NCBI RefSeq assembly: GCF_006715725.1
Contig: NZ_VFNU01000001.1
Span: 2,914,001-2,978,000, forward strand
DNA: 64,000 bases
DNA from: Nocardioides sp. SLBN-35
Lineage (GTDB): Bacteria; Actinomycetota; Actinomycetes; Propionibacteriales; Nocardioidaceae
Direction of reading: 5' to 3'
Part shown: piece after piece, positions 9,170-20,081 of the stretch
How positions within the stretch are numbered: the stretch's first letter is position 1
Layout of the letters: each line of letters opens with the position of its first letter
Notes under the pieces: model-generated
What the model was told of the DNA's origin: nothing
Database searches by the model: none
The model's input: only the letters and a program-made list of their open reading frames with translations
Translations under genes and position numbers: made by a program

Positions 9170-9175
9170 AACGTA
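9170..9175 (-). promoter_or_regulatory. -10 box TACGTT of the aldo/keto reductase gene
   Basis: Minus-strand TACGTT ends 7 nt before the ATG at 9162. Confidence 0.4.
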
Positions 9176-9235
9176 TCCGGCCGGCGCAGCGCGGCGCGCC
9201 GGGCACGCCGATGATGGACCCGACCAGGCACTCCC

Positions 9236-9241
9236 TAGGAT
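9236..9241 (+). promoter_or_regulatory. -10 box TAGGAT upstream of uppP
   Basis: TAGGAT ends 8 nt before GTG 9250. Its AGGA could also be read as a weak Shine-Dalgarno sequence; the TANNNT reading fits the pattern in the rest of the window. Confidence 0.4.
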
Positions 9242-9249
9242 GGCCCCTC

Positions 9250-10092
9250 GTGGCGGACTTCCTGCAGGCAGTGTTCCTCGGCGTGCTCCAGGGGCTGACC
9301 GAGTTCCTCCCGATCTCCAGCAGCGCGCACCTGCGGATCTTCCCGGAGCTGTTCGGCTGGGGCGACCCCGGCGCGGCGTTCACCGCGGTGATCCAGATCG
9401 GCACCGAGCTCGCCGTCCTCGTGTACTTCCGCAAGGACATCTGGCGCATCGCCAGGGCGTGGGTCCTGTCGCTCTTCAAGCCGGAGTACCGCGGCGCCGT
9501 GGATGCCCGGATGGGCTGGTACATCATCGTCGGCTCGCTGCCGATCGTGATCCTCGGCGTGCTGTTGAAGGACGTCATCGAGCGCGACTTCCGCAACCTG
9601 TGGATCATCGGGTGCACCCTGATCGTCCTCGGCCTGGTCCTCGGCCTCGCCGACCGGGTCGGCAGGAACGAGAAGGCGATCAAGCAGATGTCGCTGCGCG
9701 ACGCGGCGCTCATGGGTGGGGCCCAGGCGCTGGCCCTGATCCCGGGCGTCTCCCGATCCGGCGCCACCCTCTCGATGGGTCGCTTCCTCGGCTACGAGCG
9801 CGAGGCGGCGACCCGCTTCGCATTCCTGCTCGCCATCCCCGCCGTCGTCGGCGCGGGCGTCTTCGAGCTCAAGGAGATCGGGAACGTCGGCGTCGCGCAC
9901 TCGGGGGAGGCCAGCTACGGCTGGGGGCCGACGATCGTGGCGACGGTCATCTCGTTCGTCGTCGGGTACGCCGCCATCGCGTGGCTGCTGAAGTGGGTCA
10001 CCACCAAGTCGTACACGCCGTTCGTGGTCTACCGGGTCGTGCTGGGCGCCGCCGTCCTCGTGCTGCTGGCCACCGGGGTGCTGACGGCCTGA
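9250..10092 (+). CDS. uppP: Undecaprenyl-diphosphatase (bacitracin resistance protein)
   Basis: 280 residues, polytopic membrane protein of normal length for UppP/BacA. It dephosphorylates undecaprenyl diphosphate to recycle the lipid carrier of cell-wall synthesis. Both active-site motifs are visible: LTEFLPISSSAHL (residues 16-28, with Glu18 and His27) and PGVSRSGATLS (about 165-175). The start is taken as GTG 9250, which begins MADFLQAVFLG as in homologues; an in-frame ATG at 9211 would add 13 unlikely residues. It is followed by a convergent corA gene, with an intergenic palindromic element between them. Confidence 0.93.
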   Translation: MADFLQAVFLGVLQGLTEFLPISSSAHLRIFPELFGWGDPGAAFTAVIQIGTELAVLVYFRKDIWRIARAWVLSLFKPEYRGAVDARMGWYIIVGSLPIVILGVLLKDVIERDFRNLWIIGCTLIVLGLVLGLADRVGRNEKAIKQMSLRDAALMGGAQALALIPGVSRSGATLSMGRFLGYEREAATRFAFLLAIPAVVGAGVFELKEIGNVGVAHSGEASYGWGPTIVATVISFVVGYAAIAWLLKWVTTKSYTPFVVYRVVLGAAVLVLLATGVLTA

Positions 10093-10105
10093 GGGGCGCG
10101 CCAAC

Positions 10106-10116
10106 TGGTCTGACCA
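10106..10116. repeat. Palindrome TGGTCTGACCA
   Basis: An 11-bp near-perfect dyad lying 3 bp outside the decay-prone end of the 61-bp element. The same sequence sits at the same distance at 14517-14527. It resembles FadR-type GntR half-site spacing, but it is between two gene 3' ends, so an operator role is unlikely. Confidence 0.6.
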
Positions 10117-10119
10117 CCT

Positions 10120-10180
10120 GCGGTTTGGTCCCAAACCGCAGGTCGACGGCCTGAATTGTTGCGGTTTGGTCCCAAACCGC
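10120..10180 (-). repeat. 61-bp double-palindrome element, copy A
   Basis: Two intact 20-bp palindromes (10120-10139 and 10161-10180, both GCGGTTTGGTCCCAAACCGC on the plus strand) are separated by exactly 21 nt. Read on the minus strand, the spacer (AACAATTCAGGCC...) aligns with the spacers of the other copies, which sets the orientation. The 10161-10180 unit has its stem extended by 5 bp of matching flanks (TTGTT/AACAA). It lies between the 3' ends of uppP and corA. No T-tract follows. Confidence 0.9.
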
Positions 10181-10194
10181 AACAACCTACGGCC

Positions 10195-11175
10195 TCAGAA
10201 CCAGCCGGACCTCTTGAACAGGACCCACAGCCCGGCCACCGTCGAGGCCATCAGCAACAGCGCGAACGGGTAGCCGAAGGTCCAGGCCAGCTCGGGCATG
10301 TGCCTGAAGTTCATGCCGTAGACCCCGGCGATGAGCGTCGGTACGACGACCAGCGCCGCGCCCGCCGAGATCCGGCGCATGTCGTCGTTCTGCTGCATGG
10401 CGATGCGGGACACGTGGGCGTCGAACGCGGAGGACAGCAGCGAGTCGAGGGTGTCGATCTCCTCGGCGGCCTGGGCGAGGTGATCGCTGACGTCGCGGAA
10501 GAACGGCGCCGCCTCGGCCTCGACGAGGTCGACGGTCCCGGTGGCGAATCGACGCATCGGCTCGCGCAGGGGGAGCACCGCCCGGCGTACCTCGGACAGC
10601 TCGCGCTTGAGCACGTAGATCCGGTCGCCGTCCTGGGTGCGCCTGTCGGAGAAGACCGAGGCCTCGACCTCGTCGACGTCGGTCTGCAGCTCGGCGACCA
10701 CCGAGGTGTAGCCGTCGACGACGGCGTCGCACACGGCGTAGATCACCGCTGACGGCCCGTGGTCGAGCACGGCCTGCTTCTTCTCGAGGTCGTGCCGGGC
10801 GTCGCTGAGCGCCGAGCCGCGGCCGTGGCGGACCGTGATCACGAAGTCCGCGCCGATGAACACGTTGATCTCGCCGGTCTCGACGGCGTCGTCCTCGTCG
10901 ACGTACCAGAGCGTCTTGAGGACCAGGAACAGGTTGTTCTCGTAGCGCTCCAGCTTGGGCCGCTGATGCGCGACCACCGCGTCCTCCACCGCGAGCGGGT
11001 GGAGGTCGAAGGCCTTGGCGATCTCGCCGAGCTCGATGTGGCTCGGCTCGTAGAGCCCGACCCAGACGAAGTCGTGCTCGGCGTTCGCCGCGGCGCGCAG
11101 CGCGGCGTAGTCGTGGAGATGGCAGTCCACCGGGACGCGGACACCGTGCCGGTACACAGCGCTGTCGACGATCAC
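10195..11175 (-). CDS. corA: CorA-family magnesium/divalent cation transporter
   Basis: 326 residues. A large cytosolic N-terminal domain has LHPLAVEDAV (about 57-66), typical of CorA. Two C-terminal membrane helices follow, and the pore-mouth signature YGMNF lies near residue 289. Family proteins form pentameric channels for Mg2+, Co2+ or Ni2+. The GTG start at 11175 is placed by a TAGCGT box 6 nt upstream. It is divergent from the phosphomutase-like gene, whose own -10 box is only 5 bp away on the other strand. Confidence 0.9.
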   Translation of the reverse strand: MIVDSAVYRHGVRVPVDCHLHDYAALRAAANAEHDFVWVGLYEPSHIELGEIAKAFDLHPLAVEDAVVAHQRPKLERYENNLFLVLKTLWYVDEDDAVETGEINVFIGADFVITVRHGRGSALSDARHDLEKKQAVLDHGPSAVIYAVCDAVVDGYTSVVAELQTDVDEVEASVFSDRRTQDGDRIYVLKRELSEVRRAVLPLREPMRRFATGTVDLVEAEAAPFFRDVSDHLAQAAEEIDTLDSLLSSAFDAHVSRIAMQQNDDMRRISAGAALVVVPTLIAGVYGMNFRHMPELAWTFGYPFALLLMASTVAGLWVLFKRSGWF

Positions 11176-11181
11176 GCTCCC

Positions 11182-11187
11182 ACGCTA
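11182..11187 (-). promoter_or_regulatory. -10 box TAGCGT, leaderless corA promoter
   Basis: Minus-strand TAGCGT, 6 nt, then GTG 11175. It lies back-to-back with the plus-strand box at 11193. Confidence 0.5.
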
Positions 11188-11192
11188 GTGGC

Positions 11193-11198
11193 TAGGCT
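11193..11198 (+). promoter_or_regulatory. -10 box TAGGCT for the phosphomutase-like gene
   Basis: TAGGCT is followed by 7 nt and the ATG at 11206. Confidence 0.5.
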
Positions 11199-11205
11199 CC
11201 CCGGC

Positions 11206-11934
11206 ATGGCGACACTGCTGCTGGTCCGGCACGGCCGGACCACCGCGAACGCGTCCGGGCTCCTCGCCGGGCGTACGCCGGGCGTCCGGCTCGACGACCT
11301 CGGCTCCGAGCAGGCGGCCCGGGCGGGCGCCCGGATCGGCTCGGTCCCGGTCGTCGCACTCGTGACCAGCCCGCAGGAGCGGTGCAAGCAGACCGCGAAG
11401 GCGATCGGCGACGCGCAGCGCGCGAGTGGCCACGCCACCACGAGGGCGGTCACGGAGAAGGCGCTCGCCGAGTGCGACTACGGCGAGTGGCAGGGCCGGC
11501 CGATCAAGGAGCTGCTGCGCGAGCCGCTGTGGACGACCGTGCAGCGCCAGCCGTCCGCGGCGGTGTTCCCCGGCGGCGAGTCGATGGTCGCGATGCAGCA
11601 CCGCGCGGTGGCCGCCGTACGACGCCTCGACGCCGCCGTCACCGAGCAGCACGGGGCCGACGCGGTCTGGGTGGCCGTCAGCCACGGCGACATCATCAAG
11701 TCCGTGCTCGCCGACGCCCTCGGCATGCACCTCGACCTGTTCCAGCGGATCAACGTCGACCCGGCCTCGGTGTCGGTCATCCGTTACGCACCCGACCGCC
11801 CCTACGTCCTCGCCACCAACACCCACGACGGCGACCTGTCCTGGCTGGCGCCCAGGCCCGGCCGCAAGCGTCGCGGGAAGGCCACGGGCGCGGTCGTCGG
11901 CGGCGGCGCCGGACCCGGCCCGGTCGACCACTAG
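11206..11934 (+). CDS. Histidine phosphatase superfamily protein (MSMEG_4193-type phosphomutase-like)
   Basis: 242 residues. The RHG motif LLVRHGRTTAN (residues 4-14) holds the catalytic His. The acid/base Glu lies in ECDYGEWQG (about 88-96), and the second His in VAVSHGDIIKS (about 161-171). The family includes phosphoglycerate mutases and broad phosphatases. This subgroup is conserved beside mshC in actinobacteria, but its substrate is unknown. The C-terminus is a basic, glycine-rich tail. The stop TAG (11932-11934) forms the first half of the -10 box of the DUF3090 gene. Confidence 0.88.
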   Translation: MATLLLVRHGRTTANASGLLAGRTPGVRLDDLGSEQAARAGARIGSVPVVALVTSPQERCKQTAKAIGDAQRASGHATTRAVTEKALAECDYGEWQGRPIKELLREPLWTTVQRQPSAAVFPGGESMVAMQHRAVAAVRRLDAAVTEQHGADAVWVAVSHGDIIKSVLADALGMHLDLFQRINVDPASVSVIRYAPDRPYVLATNTHDGDLSWLAPRPGRKRRGKATGAVVGGGAGPGPVDH

Positions 11935-11937
11935 GCT
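11932..11937 (+). promoter_or_regulatory. -10 box TAGGCT, leaderless DUF3090 promoter
   Basis: TAGGCT ends 6 nt before ATG 11944. Its TAG is the stop codon of the preceding gene. Confidence 0.5.
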
Positions 11938-11943
11938 CGGGGC

Positions 11944-12510
11944 ATGCCGATCGTCCACGGATTCGACCCGCCCGAGCGCTTCGTCGCCGGCACCGTCGGC
12001 GAGCCCGGCAGCCGCACCTTCTTCCTGCAGGCCCGCGCCGGCACCCGGCTGGTCTCGGTGGCGCTGGAGAAGCAGCAGGTCATCGCGCTGGCCGAGCGGA
12101 TCGACGAGCTGCTCGACGAGGTGATCGCCGACGGGCGCACCCAGGGCGTCGTGCCTGCGATGGCGCCGTTCGGGCTGGCCGACGACCAGCCGCTCGAGCT
12201 GCCCATCGAGGAGGAGTTCCGCGCCGGCACCATGACCCTGTCGTGGGACCCCGAGGACGAGCGGGTCGTGGTCGAGGTGTTCCCGGTCGGCGAGGAGCCG
12301 GTGGAGCTCACCGACGGCGAGGACCCCGCCGAGCTGCTCCTGGTCCGCCTCGAGCCCGGGCAGGCCCGGGCGTTCGTACGACGCGCCGAGCACGTCGTCG
12401 GGGCCGGGCGCCCGACCTGCCCGTTCTGCGGCCAGCCGATCGACCCCGACGGCCACCTGTGTGTGCGCGCCAACGGCTTCAGGCGGCGCGAGCCCACCGC
12501 TGAGCAGTGA
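11944..12510 (+). CDS. DUF3090 domain protein
   Basis: 188 residues. It begins IVHGFDPPERFVAGTVG, followed by RTFFLQARAG and VALEKQQV, as in the DUF3090 family. The C-terminus carries a zinc-ribbon-like pair, CPFCG and HLCVRANG (about 160-178). It is a cytosolic protein of unknown biochemical role. In many actinobacteria DUF3090 sits between the phosphomutase-like gene and the SCO1664-like gene upstream of mshC, as here. Its stop overlaps the next gene's GTG start by 4 nt. Confidence 0.85.
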   Translation: MPIVHGFDPPERFVAGTVGEPGSRTFFLQARAGTRLVSVALEKQQVIALAERIDELLDEVIADGRTQGVVPAMAPFGLADDQPLELPIEEEFRAGTMTLSWDPEDERVVVEVFPVGEEPVELTDGEDPAELLLVRLEPGQARAFVRRAEHVVGAGRPTCPFCGQPIDPDGHLCVRANGFRRREPTAEQ

Positions 12511-13247
12511 CCCTGGAGATCCGCGGCCGGATCATGCCGGCGTCCAACGCGACCTTCCTGGCCGAGCTCGACGGGCGCGAGGTCGTCTACAAGCCGGTCG
12601 CGGGGGAGCGGCCGCTGTGGGACTTCCCGGACGGCACCCTGGCCGACCGCGAGGTGGGCGCCTACCTGGTCTCCGAGGCGACCGGCTGGGACCTGGTCCC
12701 GCGCACCTGGTGGGGCGAGGGACCGCACGGCCCCGGCATGGTCCAGGAGTGGCAGGAGGTCGACCCCGACGACGAGGCGGTCACGCTCGTCCGCTCCGGG
12801 GCCGCTCCGGACGGCTGGCTCGAGGTGGTCGAGGGACTCGACGACCGCGACCGTCCGGTCACCCTGGTCCACGAGGACTCGCTCGCGCTGCGGCGGCTCG
12901 CGGTCTACGACGTGCTGATCAACAACGCCGACCGCAAGGGCGGCCACGTGCTCGCGATGACCGGCGGCCACCGCTACGGCGTCGACCACGGCGTCGCCTT
13001 CCACCACGAGGCCAAGCTCCGCACCGTCCTGTGGGGTTGGGCCGGCTCGCCGCTGACCGCGGAGGAGACCGAGGTCGTCACCCTGGTCCTGGCCGCCGTC
13101 CGCGGCGAGCTGGGCGAGCGGCTGGGGACGCACCTCGCGGAGCACGAGATCCGCGCGCTGGAGCGTCGTACCGAACGACTGCTGGCCGCCGGCGTCCTGC
13201 CCGGGCCCTCGGGGAGCTGGCCGGCGATCCCGTGGCCGCCGTTCTAG
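12507..13247 (+). CDS. SCO1664-family protein with a PI3/4-kinase-like fold
   Basis: 246 residues. Kinase-like elements are visible: a lysine strand EVVYKPVAGERP (about 24-35), the loop INNADRKGGHVL (about 132-143) resembling a catalytic HxD/N loop, and YGVDHGVAFH resembling a DFG-type metal site. Whether it phosphorylates anything is unknown. It is coupled to DUF3090 by a 4-nt overlap (GTGA) and lies 22 bp upstream of mshC. A role connected with mycothiol synthesis is suggested only by this conserved neighbourhood. Confidence 0.8.
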   Translation: MTLEIRGRIMPASNATFLAELDGREVVYKPVAGERPLWDFPDGTLADREVGAYLVSEATGWDLVPRTWWGEGPHGPGMVQEWQEVDPDDEAVTLVRSGAAPDGWLEVVEGLDDRDRPVTLVHEDSLALRRLAVYDVLINNADRKGGHVLAMTGGHRYGVDHGVAFHHEAKLRTVLWGWAGSPLTAEETEVVTLVLAAVRGELGERLGTHLAEHEIRALERRTERLLAAGVLPGPSGSWPAIPWPPF

Positions 13248-13257
13248 AGGCAACCCC

Positions 13258-13263
13258 TAACAT
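13258..13263 (+). promoter_or_regulatory. -10 box TAACAT, leaderless mshC promoter
   Basis: TAACAT, 6 nt, then ATG 13270. mshC can therefore be transcribed independently of the genes before it. Confidence 0.5.
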
Positions 13264-13269
13264 CAAGGC

Positions 13270-14505
13270 ATGCGCGCATGGAACGCCCCGGGTCTCCCGG
13301 TGCTCCCGGTCACCGGCCCCCAGGTCGTCCTCCACGACACCGCCACCGGCGGCAAGGTCGAGAGCCGTCCCGACGGCGCCGCGCGCCTCTACGTCTGCGG
13401 GATCACGCCGTACGACGCCACGCACATCGGCCACGCCAACACCTACGTCGCCTTCGACCTGCTCAACCGTGCCTGGCGCACGGCGGGCCACGACGTCACC
13501 TACGTGCAGAACGTCACCGACGTCGATGACCCGCTGCTCGAGCGCGCCGACAAGGTCGGGGTCGACTGGGTCGAGCTCGCCGAGCGCGAGACCGAGCTGT
13601 TCCGCAAGGACATGGAGGCGCTGCGCGTCCTCCCGCCGGTCGCGTACGTCGGCGCCGTCGAGTCCATCCCGCTGGTGATCGCGCTGATCGAGCGCCTCGA
13701 GGCCGCCGGCTCGATCTACCGCGTCGACCAGGACCTCTATTTCTCCGTCGCCGCCGACCCCGCCTTCGGCCAGGAGTCCAACTACGACCGCGAGACGATG
13801 CTGCGCTTCTTCGCCGAGCGCGGCGGCGACCCGGACCGCGACGGCAAGAAGGACCCTCTCGACTGTGTCGTGTGGCGTGGTGAGCGCGAGGGGGAGCCCG
13901 CCTGGGAGAGCCCCTTCGGCCGCGGCCGGCCCGGCTGGCACATCGAGTGCGCCGCGATCGCGCTCGAGCACCTCGGCGGCGCCTTCGAGGTCCAGGCCGG
14001 CGGCAGCGACCTGGTCTTCCCGCACCACGAGATGTGCGCGGGCCACGTCCAGGTCGCGACCGGTGAGCCCTTCGCCAAGGTCTACAGCCACGCCGGGATG
14101 GTCGCCTACGACGGCGAGAAGATGTCCAAGTCGCTCGGCAACCTGGTCTTCGTCTCCGCGCTGCGCAACAGCGACATCGACCCGATGGCCATCCGCCTCG
14201 CGCTGCTGCGCCACCACTACCGCACCGACTGGGAGTGGACCGACGCCCACCTGTGGCAGGCCGTCGACGACGTCGCCGCCTGGCGCCGTGCGCTCGCCCT
14301 GGGTGCCGGTGCTCCGGCGGGTCCGGTCGTCGAGGAGGTCCTCGCCGCCCTCGCCGACGACCTCGACGCGCCCCGGGCGACCGCCGCCGTCGACGCCTGG
14401 GTCGCCGCCACGCTCGGCACGGACGGACTCGCCGACACCAGCGACGCCGAGGCGGCCGTCGTACTGCTGCCGGTGCTGGACGCCGCGCTCGGGCTCGCCC
14501 TGTAG
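13270..14505 (+). CDS. mshC: Cysteine:1-D-myo-inosityl 2-amino-2-deoxy-alpha-D-glucopyranoside ligase
   Basis: 411 residues, the length of MshC rather than of CysS (about 460-480). It joins cysteine to GlcN-inositol with ATP in mycothiol biosynthesis. The N-terminus ([10 protein letters not shown]) and [20 protein letters not shown] follow MshC. The HIGH-type motif is HIGH (about 48-51), with the zinc-site Cys in YVCG, and the KMSKS motif is KMSKSLGNL (about 285-293). [10 protein letters not shown] is the cysteine-binding region. The anticodon-binding domain of CysS is missing, as expected. The 3' end converges on the PAC2 gene across palindromic element B. Confidence 0.93.
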   Translation: MRAWNAPGLPVLPVTGPQVVLHDTATGGKVESRPDGAARLYVCGITPYDATHIGHANTYVAFDLLNRAWRTAGHDVTYVQNVTDVDDPLLERADKVGVDWVELAERETELFRKDMEALRVLPPVAYVGAVESIPLVIALIERLEAAGSIYRVDQDLYFSVAADPAFGQESNYDRETMLRFFAERGGDPDRDGKKDPLDCVVWRGEREGEPAWESPFGRGRPGWHIECAAIALEHLGGAFEVQAGGSDLVFPHHEMCAGHVQVATGEPFAKVYSHAGMVAYDGEKMSKSLGNLVFVSALRNSDIDPMAIRLALLRHHYRTDWEWTDAHLWQAVDDVAAWRRALALGAGAPAGPVVEEVLAALADDLDAPRATAAVDAWVAATLGTDGLADTSDAEAAVVLLPVLDAALGLAL

Positions 14506-14516
14506 TCTTGCTCCGC

Positions 14517-14527
14517 TGGTCAGACCA
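14517..14527. repeat. Palindrome TGGTCAGACCA
   Basis: Same dyad as at 10106-10116, again exactly 3 bp beyond the second palindrome of a 61-bp element. It lies just after the mshC stop codon. Confidence 0.6.
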
Positions 14528-14530
14528 GTC

Positions 14531-14591
14531 GTCGATCGGGCAGAGACTGCACGTCCTCAGCGCGAAATGTTGCGGTTTGGGACCAAACCGC
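14531..14591 (-). repeat. 61-bp double-palindrome element, copy B
   Basis: Minus-strand copy. The intact palindrome P1 is at 14572-14591 (plus strand GCGGTTTGGGACCAAACCGC), extended by 4 bp of matching flanks. The spacer is 14551-14571 (21 nt). The decayed second unit P2 is 14531-14550 (minus strand GCAGTCTCTGCCCGATCGAC). It lies between the convergent 3' ends of mshC and the PAC2 gene. Confidence 0.85.
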
Positions 14592-14616
14592 AACAGTCGG
14601 AGCGCCCCGAGCCTGG

Positions 14617-15465
14617 CTAGGAGTCCTCACCCCGCCGCTTGAGGTACCGCTCGAACTCCCGCGCGATCGCCTCACCCGAGGCCTCGGGCAGGTCGGCGGT
14701 GTCCCGCGACTCCTCGAGCGAGCGGACGTAGTCGGCGATGTCCTCGTCCTCCTCGGCCAGCTCGTCGACCCCGCGCTCCCAGGCCCGCGCCTCGTCGGGC
14801 AGGTCGCCCAGCGGCATCCGGATCTCCAGCAGGTCCTCGAGGCGGGTGAGCAGTGCCAGCGTCGCCTTCGGGCACGGCGGCTGGGCGACGTAGTGGGGGA
14901 CGGCGGCCCAGTAGGACACCGCCGGGATGTCGACCCGGGCGCAGGCGTCCTGGAGGACGCCGACGATGCCGGTCGGGCCCTCGTAGGTCGACTGCTCGAG
15001 GACCAGCCGGTCCATCAGGTCGGCCTCGGTGGTGGACCCCGAGACGGGGATGGGCCGGGTGTGAGGGCTGTCGGAGAGCAGGGCGCCCAAGGTCACGAAC
15101 AGCTCGCCGCCGAGGTCGTCGATGGCGGCCAGGATCTCGGCGGTGAACGCGCGCCAGCGCATGTTGGGCTCGATCCCGCGGATCAGGATCACGTCGCGGT
15201 CCAGGTCCGGGGGAGAGGCGACCGCGATGTGGGTGCTGGGCCAGGTCAGCTTGCGGAAGCCGTTGTCGTCGATGCCGACGGTGGGCCGGTTGACCTGGAA
15301 GTCGTAGTAGTCCTCCGGGTCGATCGCCGCCACGACCCGAGCGTCCCAGGCCCTCATCAGGTGGTCCACGACCGCGGTCGCGGACTCGGCGGCGTCGTTC
15401 CAGCCCTCGAAGGCAGCGATCACCACGGGCCGGACCAGCTCGGGAACCGTCTCGATCTCCATCAC
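14617..15465 (-). CDS. PAC2 family protein
   Basis: 282 residues. [14 protein letters not shown] (about 17-30), the strand [12 protein letters not shown] and [18 protein letters not shown] are PAC2 signatures (proteasome assembly chaperone 2 fold). Actinobacterial members are typically next to metH, as here. A proteasome-assembly role in bacteria is not established and should not be assumed, even though proteasome genes lie 30 kb away. The acidic C-terminus ends in a predicted helix. The GTG at 15465 (read as GTG-ATG-GAG) is chosen because TAGGCT lies exactly 6 nt upstream. Confidence 0.88.
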   Translation of the reverse strand: MMEIETVPELVRPVVIAAFEGWNDAAESATAVVDHLMRAWDARVVAAIDPEDYYDFQVNRPTVGIDDNGFRKLTWPSTHIAVASPPDLDRDVILIRGIEPNMRWRAFTAEILAAIDDLGGELFVTLGALLSDSPHTRPIPVSGSTTEADLMDRLVLEQSTYEGPTGIVGVLQDACARVDIPAVSYWAAVPHYVAQPPCPKATLALLTRLEDLLEIRMPLGDLPDEARAWERGVDELAEEDEDIADYVRSLEESRDTADLPEASGEAIAREFERYLKRRGEDS

Positions 15466-15471
15466 TCCACC

Positions 15472-15477
15472 AGCCTA
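15472..15477 (-). promoter_or_regulatory. -10 box TAGGCT, leaderless PAC2 promoter
   Basis: Minus-strand TAGGCT followed by 6 nt and GTG 15465. It is divergent from the metH promoter 16 bp away. Confidence 0.5.
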
Positions 15478-15493
15478 GTCACGAGAACATGGG

Positions 15494-15499
15494 TAACAT
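15494..15499 (+). promoter_or_regulatory. -10 box TAACAT for metH
   Basis: TAACAT places transcription start at about 15505-15508, exactly where the riboswitch P1 stem begins. The metH transcript therefore opens with the riboswitch. Confidence 0.45.
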
Positions 15500-15505
15500 C
15501 GGCAT

Positions 15506-15570
15506 CAGCCGAGAGGCGTTGCAACGGACACCAGTCCGCCACGCTCGGCGAAAGCTGCAAGGACGCCTTC
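15506..15570 (+). promoter_or_regulatory. S-adenosylhomocysteine (SAH) riboswitch upstream of metH
   Basis: P1 pairs GCCGAG (15508-15513) with CTCGGC (15544-15549). P2 pairs CGGAC (15525-15529) with GTCCG (15534-15538). A 6-bp pseudoknot pairs AGGCGT (15514-15519) with ACGCCT (15563-15568). The conserved core GAGGCGTTGCAACGG and CCACGCTCGG follows the SAH riboswitch consensus as I know it, one base shorter in the first segment. The Shine-Dalgarno AAGGA at about 15580 lies just downstream. SAH binding would raise metH expression to remove SAH-derived homocysteine. A covariance-model hit would settle it. Confidence 0.8.
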
Positions 15571-15590
15571 CGACACTGGAAGGACCACCC

Positions 15591-19313
<3,723 letters not shown>

Positions 19314-19322
19314 GCCGACGGC

Positions 19323-19985
19323 TCACGCCGCCGCACCGTGCGTGACGGCGGCCGCCGCGATCGCCAGGTAGACGCCCGCGACGGGCAGCCGCCGCAGCGC
19401 GGGGTGCCGTGGAGTCCGGCGCGGCCGGCGCCGGAGCCGCTGGCCCAGGGCGCCGGCCACGACGGCGTACGCGAGGTCGACCGCGAGGGCGACCACGACG
19501 GTGACCAGGCCGAGGGCGAGCACCTCCGCCTGGGCGGCCGGGCCGCTCGCGCCGCGGGTCAGGAACTGGGGGAGGAAGGCCAGGAAGAACAAGGCGACCT
19601 TCGGGTTGAGCAGGTTCATCAGCAGGCCGTCGCGGTACACCCGACCGAGCCGGGCCGGGCCGTCCGGATCCGCGGTGGCATCGCCGTGCCGGCGCCGGGT
19701 CAGCTCCCGGGCGGCCAGGTACACGAGGTACGCCGCGCCGAGGTAGCGGATCACGGTGAAGGCGGTCGGGCTCGCGGCGATCAACGCGGACAGTCCGAGC
19801 GCGGTGGCGGCGGCGTAAACCGCCGTGCCGGTCTCGACGCCGAGAACCGAGACCACGCCGGCCCGCGTGCCGTGGGCGAGGCTGCGGGTCGTGATGTAGA
19901 TGATGTTCGGGCCGGGCATGCCGACCAGGACGACGGACGCGGCCGCGAAGGCCAGCAGCTGGGTGGGTTCGAGGGCGGGACTCAC
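19323..19985 (-). CDS. LysE family exporter
   Basis: 220 residues, polytopic membrane protein with LVGMPGPNIIYITTRSL (about 20-36) and LMNLLNPKVALFFLAFLPQF (about 121-140), the LysE family signatures. The GTG at 19985 gives the expected short N-terminus; the longer upstream frame reads through the regulator's promoter. It is divergent from a MocR-type regulator across 96 bp, so that regulator probably controls it. The export substrate is unknown; an amino acid or a pyridoxal-related compound is plausible given the PLP-binding regulator. Confidence 0.88.
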   Translation of the reverse strand: MSPALEPTQLLAFAAASVVLVGMPGPNIIYITTRSLAHGTRAGVVSVLGVETGTAVYAAATALGLSALIAASPTAFTVIRYLGAAYLVYLAARELTRRRHGDATADPDGPARLGRVYRDGLLMNLLNPKVALFFLAFLPQFLTRGASGPAAQAEVLALGLVTVVVALAVDLAYAVVAGALGQRLRRRPRRTPRHPALRRLPVAGVYLAIAAAAVTHGAAA

Positions 19986-20026
19986 GGGGTGCTCCGTTCG
20001 GGTGGCAAGGGCTCGGACTGCTGCCC

Positions 20027-20042
20027 GCCCACTAGCGTGGGC
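20027..20042. promoter_or_regulatory. Palindrome overlapping a -10 box in the LysE/MocR divergent promoter
   Basis: GCCCAC-TAGC-GTGGGC is a perfect 6-bp dyad. It contains TAGCGT (20033-20038), which could be the -10 box of the regulator gene. A regulator bound here would block RNA polymerase, so it is a candidate autoregulatory operator. Confidence 0.35.
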
Positions 20043-20081
20043 GCCGACCGCCCTGCCGGACCCGGGCCAATGGAGGCGCAA

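Noticed and set aside
10093..10194. Classical Rho-independent terminators at the palindromes
   Set aside because: No T-tract follows any copy, and the double-unit design with fixed 21-nt spacing is not explained by termination. A termination effect is still possible.
13270..14505. Cysteinyl-tRNA synthetase (cysS)
   Set aside because: It has the HIGH and KMSKS motifs but is shorter, lacks the tRNA-binding C-terminal part and has the MshC-type N-terminus. The neighbourhood is that of mshC.
10106..14527. FadR/GntR operators (TGGTCNGACCA)
   Set aside because: Both copies lie between convergent gene ends with no promoter to control, and both sit at a fixed distance from the repeat element.
15478..15590. 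Cobalamin riboswitch upstream of metH
   Set aside because: The leader is too short and lacks a B12 box. The SAH riboswitch fold with pseudoknot fits better.
15489..15590. N-terminal extension of MetH to an ATG at 15489
   Set aside because: That segment is the riboswitch. The GTG at 15591 has a ribosome binding site and gives the normal MetH N-terminus.
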